Positions 4,770 through 5,894 of a DNA stretch of 5,894 nucleotides are shown here, one piece after another. The notes beneath the pieces are model-generated. The model made no database searches, was not told the DNA's origin, and saw nothing but the letters and a program-made list of their open reading frames with translations. Position numbers and translations under genes: made by a program. Each line of letters begins with the position of its first letter. Within the stretch, counting starts at the first letter, position 1. The stretch is from Eubacterium sp. CAG:252. Its GTDB lineage: Bacteria > Bacillota > Clostridia > Lachnospirales > Lachnospiraceae. The stretch covers positions 1 through 5,894 of the forward strand of contig FR886304.1 of assembly GCA_000436535.1 (NCBI GenBank). Direction: 5' to 3'.

Positions 4770-5894
4770 ATGAGTGAATCAGGAAATAAAAGTAGTCATG
4801 TTAAAAAATTGCAGAAGTGGCTGCGTAATTTCAGGCATAAGTGTGCGTTATTTATAAGTAATAATAAGAAAGCTTCTATAGCTACAGGCATAATTATGCT
4901 GGTTATAATTGCAACAGTTATAACAACAATTTCTATAGTTACAATTAGGAAAAACAGAAATCTGTCAGCTAATAATGAAACTGATATTATTGTTGAAAAT
5001 GTAACAATAAAAGAGGAAAATGAGACAGAAATAGAAGAAATTTCCGAAGAAGAAACAGAAGAAACGTCTGAAGAAGAAACAGAAGAAATTGAAGAGATAG
5101 TAGAACAAGAGTATGTTGAACAGTTTTTTGAAAATGAAATATCAACAGAAGATCAGGAGGCATTAGCTCTTCCTTCAAGAAGACTGTCAGCGGAATTTAT
5201 ACCATATGATGGAAAAAGAAGAGAAATATCTTACTTTGGAGACAGTATGGTAGCAGGTGTTGGCAATACAAGTGTTAATGCATCTGTTAATGGTATGAGC
5301 ATATATGGTTGGACATCACCACGTACTATACAGTATTTTACAGGGATAACTACATATAACTTTGGGGTTCCGGGTGAGGATTCTTATGAGATATCTTACA
5401 GGGCAGGTGGCGTAAAGCTTCACACTGACAGAGATGTTTCGATAAGTGAGGATACTCCGGCAAGAGTCAGGCTTATAGATGAAAATGGAGATACATTTAC
5501 ATTTGGTGACTATAGTGGTTATGGTATAGAGAATAATGAATATCCATATTCTATGTATATTAACAATTATCTGTGTTCAGTAAATAATGCGGGAAATGGA
5601 GAGGTTGATATAAGACTTATAAGTGGCTATGCGGCATACAGCGTTCCGGAAACAGACATTAATTATAGGGTTATAACTAATGAAGACGTTGCAGCTATTG
5701 CGTATGCAGATGTGGAGACAGATGATATAAATGCTGTAAATGTTCAGGCACAAGAAACAACAGCCAGTCCTGTAACAGGTGAAACGCAGTCGCCTACAGA
5801 TGTTACGCAGCCATCTACTAAAGAATCAGAAAGTGAAGCTGTTACACAGCCGGTAACAGAGGCACCGACACAACCAGCACCAACGCAGCCAGCA
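4770..5894 (+). CDS. Second membrane-anchored SGNH/GDSL-family hydrolase, 3' end cut by window
   Basis: The frame is open from ATG 4770 to the window edge (375 residues, no stop). The start follows GAGGA (4760-4764) with a 5-nt spacer. A basic N-terminus precedes one membrane helix (about 36-59), then a very acidic Glu/Thr stalk (about 76-130), then an SGNH domain paralogous to the preceding gene: PYDG-K-RR-E-IS, block I G157-D158-S159-M (nucleophile Ser159), and block II N197-FGVPG-E203. Residues 178-216 are identical to the upstream paralogue at 23 of 39 aligned positions. The middle domain follows (about 217-325, with YSGYG and MYINN). From about 328 the protein becomes a Thr/Pro/Gln/Ser/Glu-rich linker with repeated TQP units. 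In the paralogue the block III Asn and the Asp/His pair lie after this point, so they should lie beyond the window. A secreted esterase is likely; the substrate is unknown. If blocks III and V are absent downstream, it would instead be an inactive binding protein. Confidence 0.82.
   Translation, partial: MSESGNKSSHVKKLQKWLRNFRHKCALFISNNKKASIATGIIMLVIIATVITTISIVTIRKNRNLSANNETDIIVENVTIKEENETEIEEISEEETEETSEEETEEIEEIVEQEYVEQFFENEISTEDQEALALPSRRLSAEFIPYDGKRREISYFGDSMVAGVGNTSVNASVNGMSIYGWTSPRTIQYFTGITTYNFGVPGEDSYEISYRAGGVKLHTDRDVSISEDTPARVRLIDENGDTFTFGDYSGYGIENNEYPYSMYINNYLCSVNNAGNGEVDIRLISGYAAYSVPETDINYRVITNEDVAAIAYADVETDDINAVNVQAQETTASPVTGETQSPTDVTQPSTKESESEAVTQPVTEAPTQPAPTQPA
5043..5090 (+). repeat. 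Two tandem 24-bp units encoding the acidic stalk
   Basis: Two eight-codon units (5043-5066 and 5067-5090) each encode S-EEE-T-EE followed by T or I (residues 92-107). Their central 18 bases, GAAGAAGAAACAGAAGAA, are identical, and degenerate copies flank them. The repeat lengthens the extracellular spacer between membrane anchor and catalytic domain. Copy number may vary between strains through slippage; that is inference. Confidence 0.7.
5752..5894 (+). repeat. Thr/Pro/Gln-rich low-complexity linker (continues past window)
   Basis: Residues 328-375 of the second SGNH protein are dominated by T, P, Q, S, E and V, with repeated VTQP, PTQP and APTQP units. At DNA level ACACAGCCGGT and related ACGCAGCCA words recur. 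Such segments are typical flexible linkers in surface proteins. Here it falls between the expected SGNH blocks II and III rather than at a domain edge, judged against the neighbouring paralogue. Confidence 0.7.

Noticed and set aside
4987..5178. Reverse-strand Leu/Phe-rich open frame
   Set aside because: It is produced by the complement of the GAA-rich stalk repeat; composition artefact.

Overview
The window looks like chromosomal DNA of a low-GC, flagellated Gram-positive anaerobe, most likely a Lachnospiraceae member in the Lachnospira/[Eubacterium] eligens neighbourhood. This rests on the AT-rich composition, GGAGG-type ribosome binding sites, a Clostridia-style L25/Ctc protein, and a chemoreceptor of a type common in motile Lachnospiraceae. 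The genus is inference; the Clostridia affiliation is more secure. All four genes are on the + strand.

Layout. (1) 1-213: AT-rich leader with a clear -10 box (TATAAT, 120-125) and no recognisable upstream gene. (2) 214-804: ribosomal protein bL25 (general stress protein Ctc form) with a strong RBS. (3) 805-1262: a 458-bp intergenic region. Its first part holds three consecutive hairpins (809-841, 866-880, 880-945), the last an unusually long 30-bp stem. Its second part is promoter-rich: sigma-A-like boxes at 1009-1037 and 1144-1173, a perfect 14-bp palindrome at 1116-1129, a phased direct repeat, and a candidate flagellar (sigma-D/sigma-28) promoter at 1200-1226. (4) 1263-3377: a membrane chemoreceptor with no HAMP and no large extracellular sensor, fused at its C-terminus to a YcgR-like module ending in a PilZ domain with intact c-di-GMP-binding motifs. 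(5) 3515-4702 and 4770-5894 (cut by the window end): two divergent paralogous membrane-anchored extracellular SGNH/GDSL hydrolases, 67 bp apart and probably co-transcribed. The second has an acidic Glu/Thr stalk repeat and a Thr/Pro/Gln-rich linker that appears to interrupt its catalytic domain.

How they might work together. The chemoreceptor probably feeds both a membrane-sensed signal and the intracellular c-di-GMP level into the CheA/CheW chemotaxis machinery. The SGNH pair probably acts outside the cell on ester groups of cell-wall, capsule or dietary polysaccharide. No direct functional link between the receptor and the hydrolases can be shown from the sequence. bL25 is housekeeping and is insulated by the hairpin cluster. 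The most unusual items are the chemoreceptor-PilZ architecture, the SGNH tandem with its in-domain linker, and the 30-bp intergenic hairpin. I saw no mobile element, CRISPR array, tRNA or rRNA.
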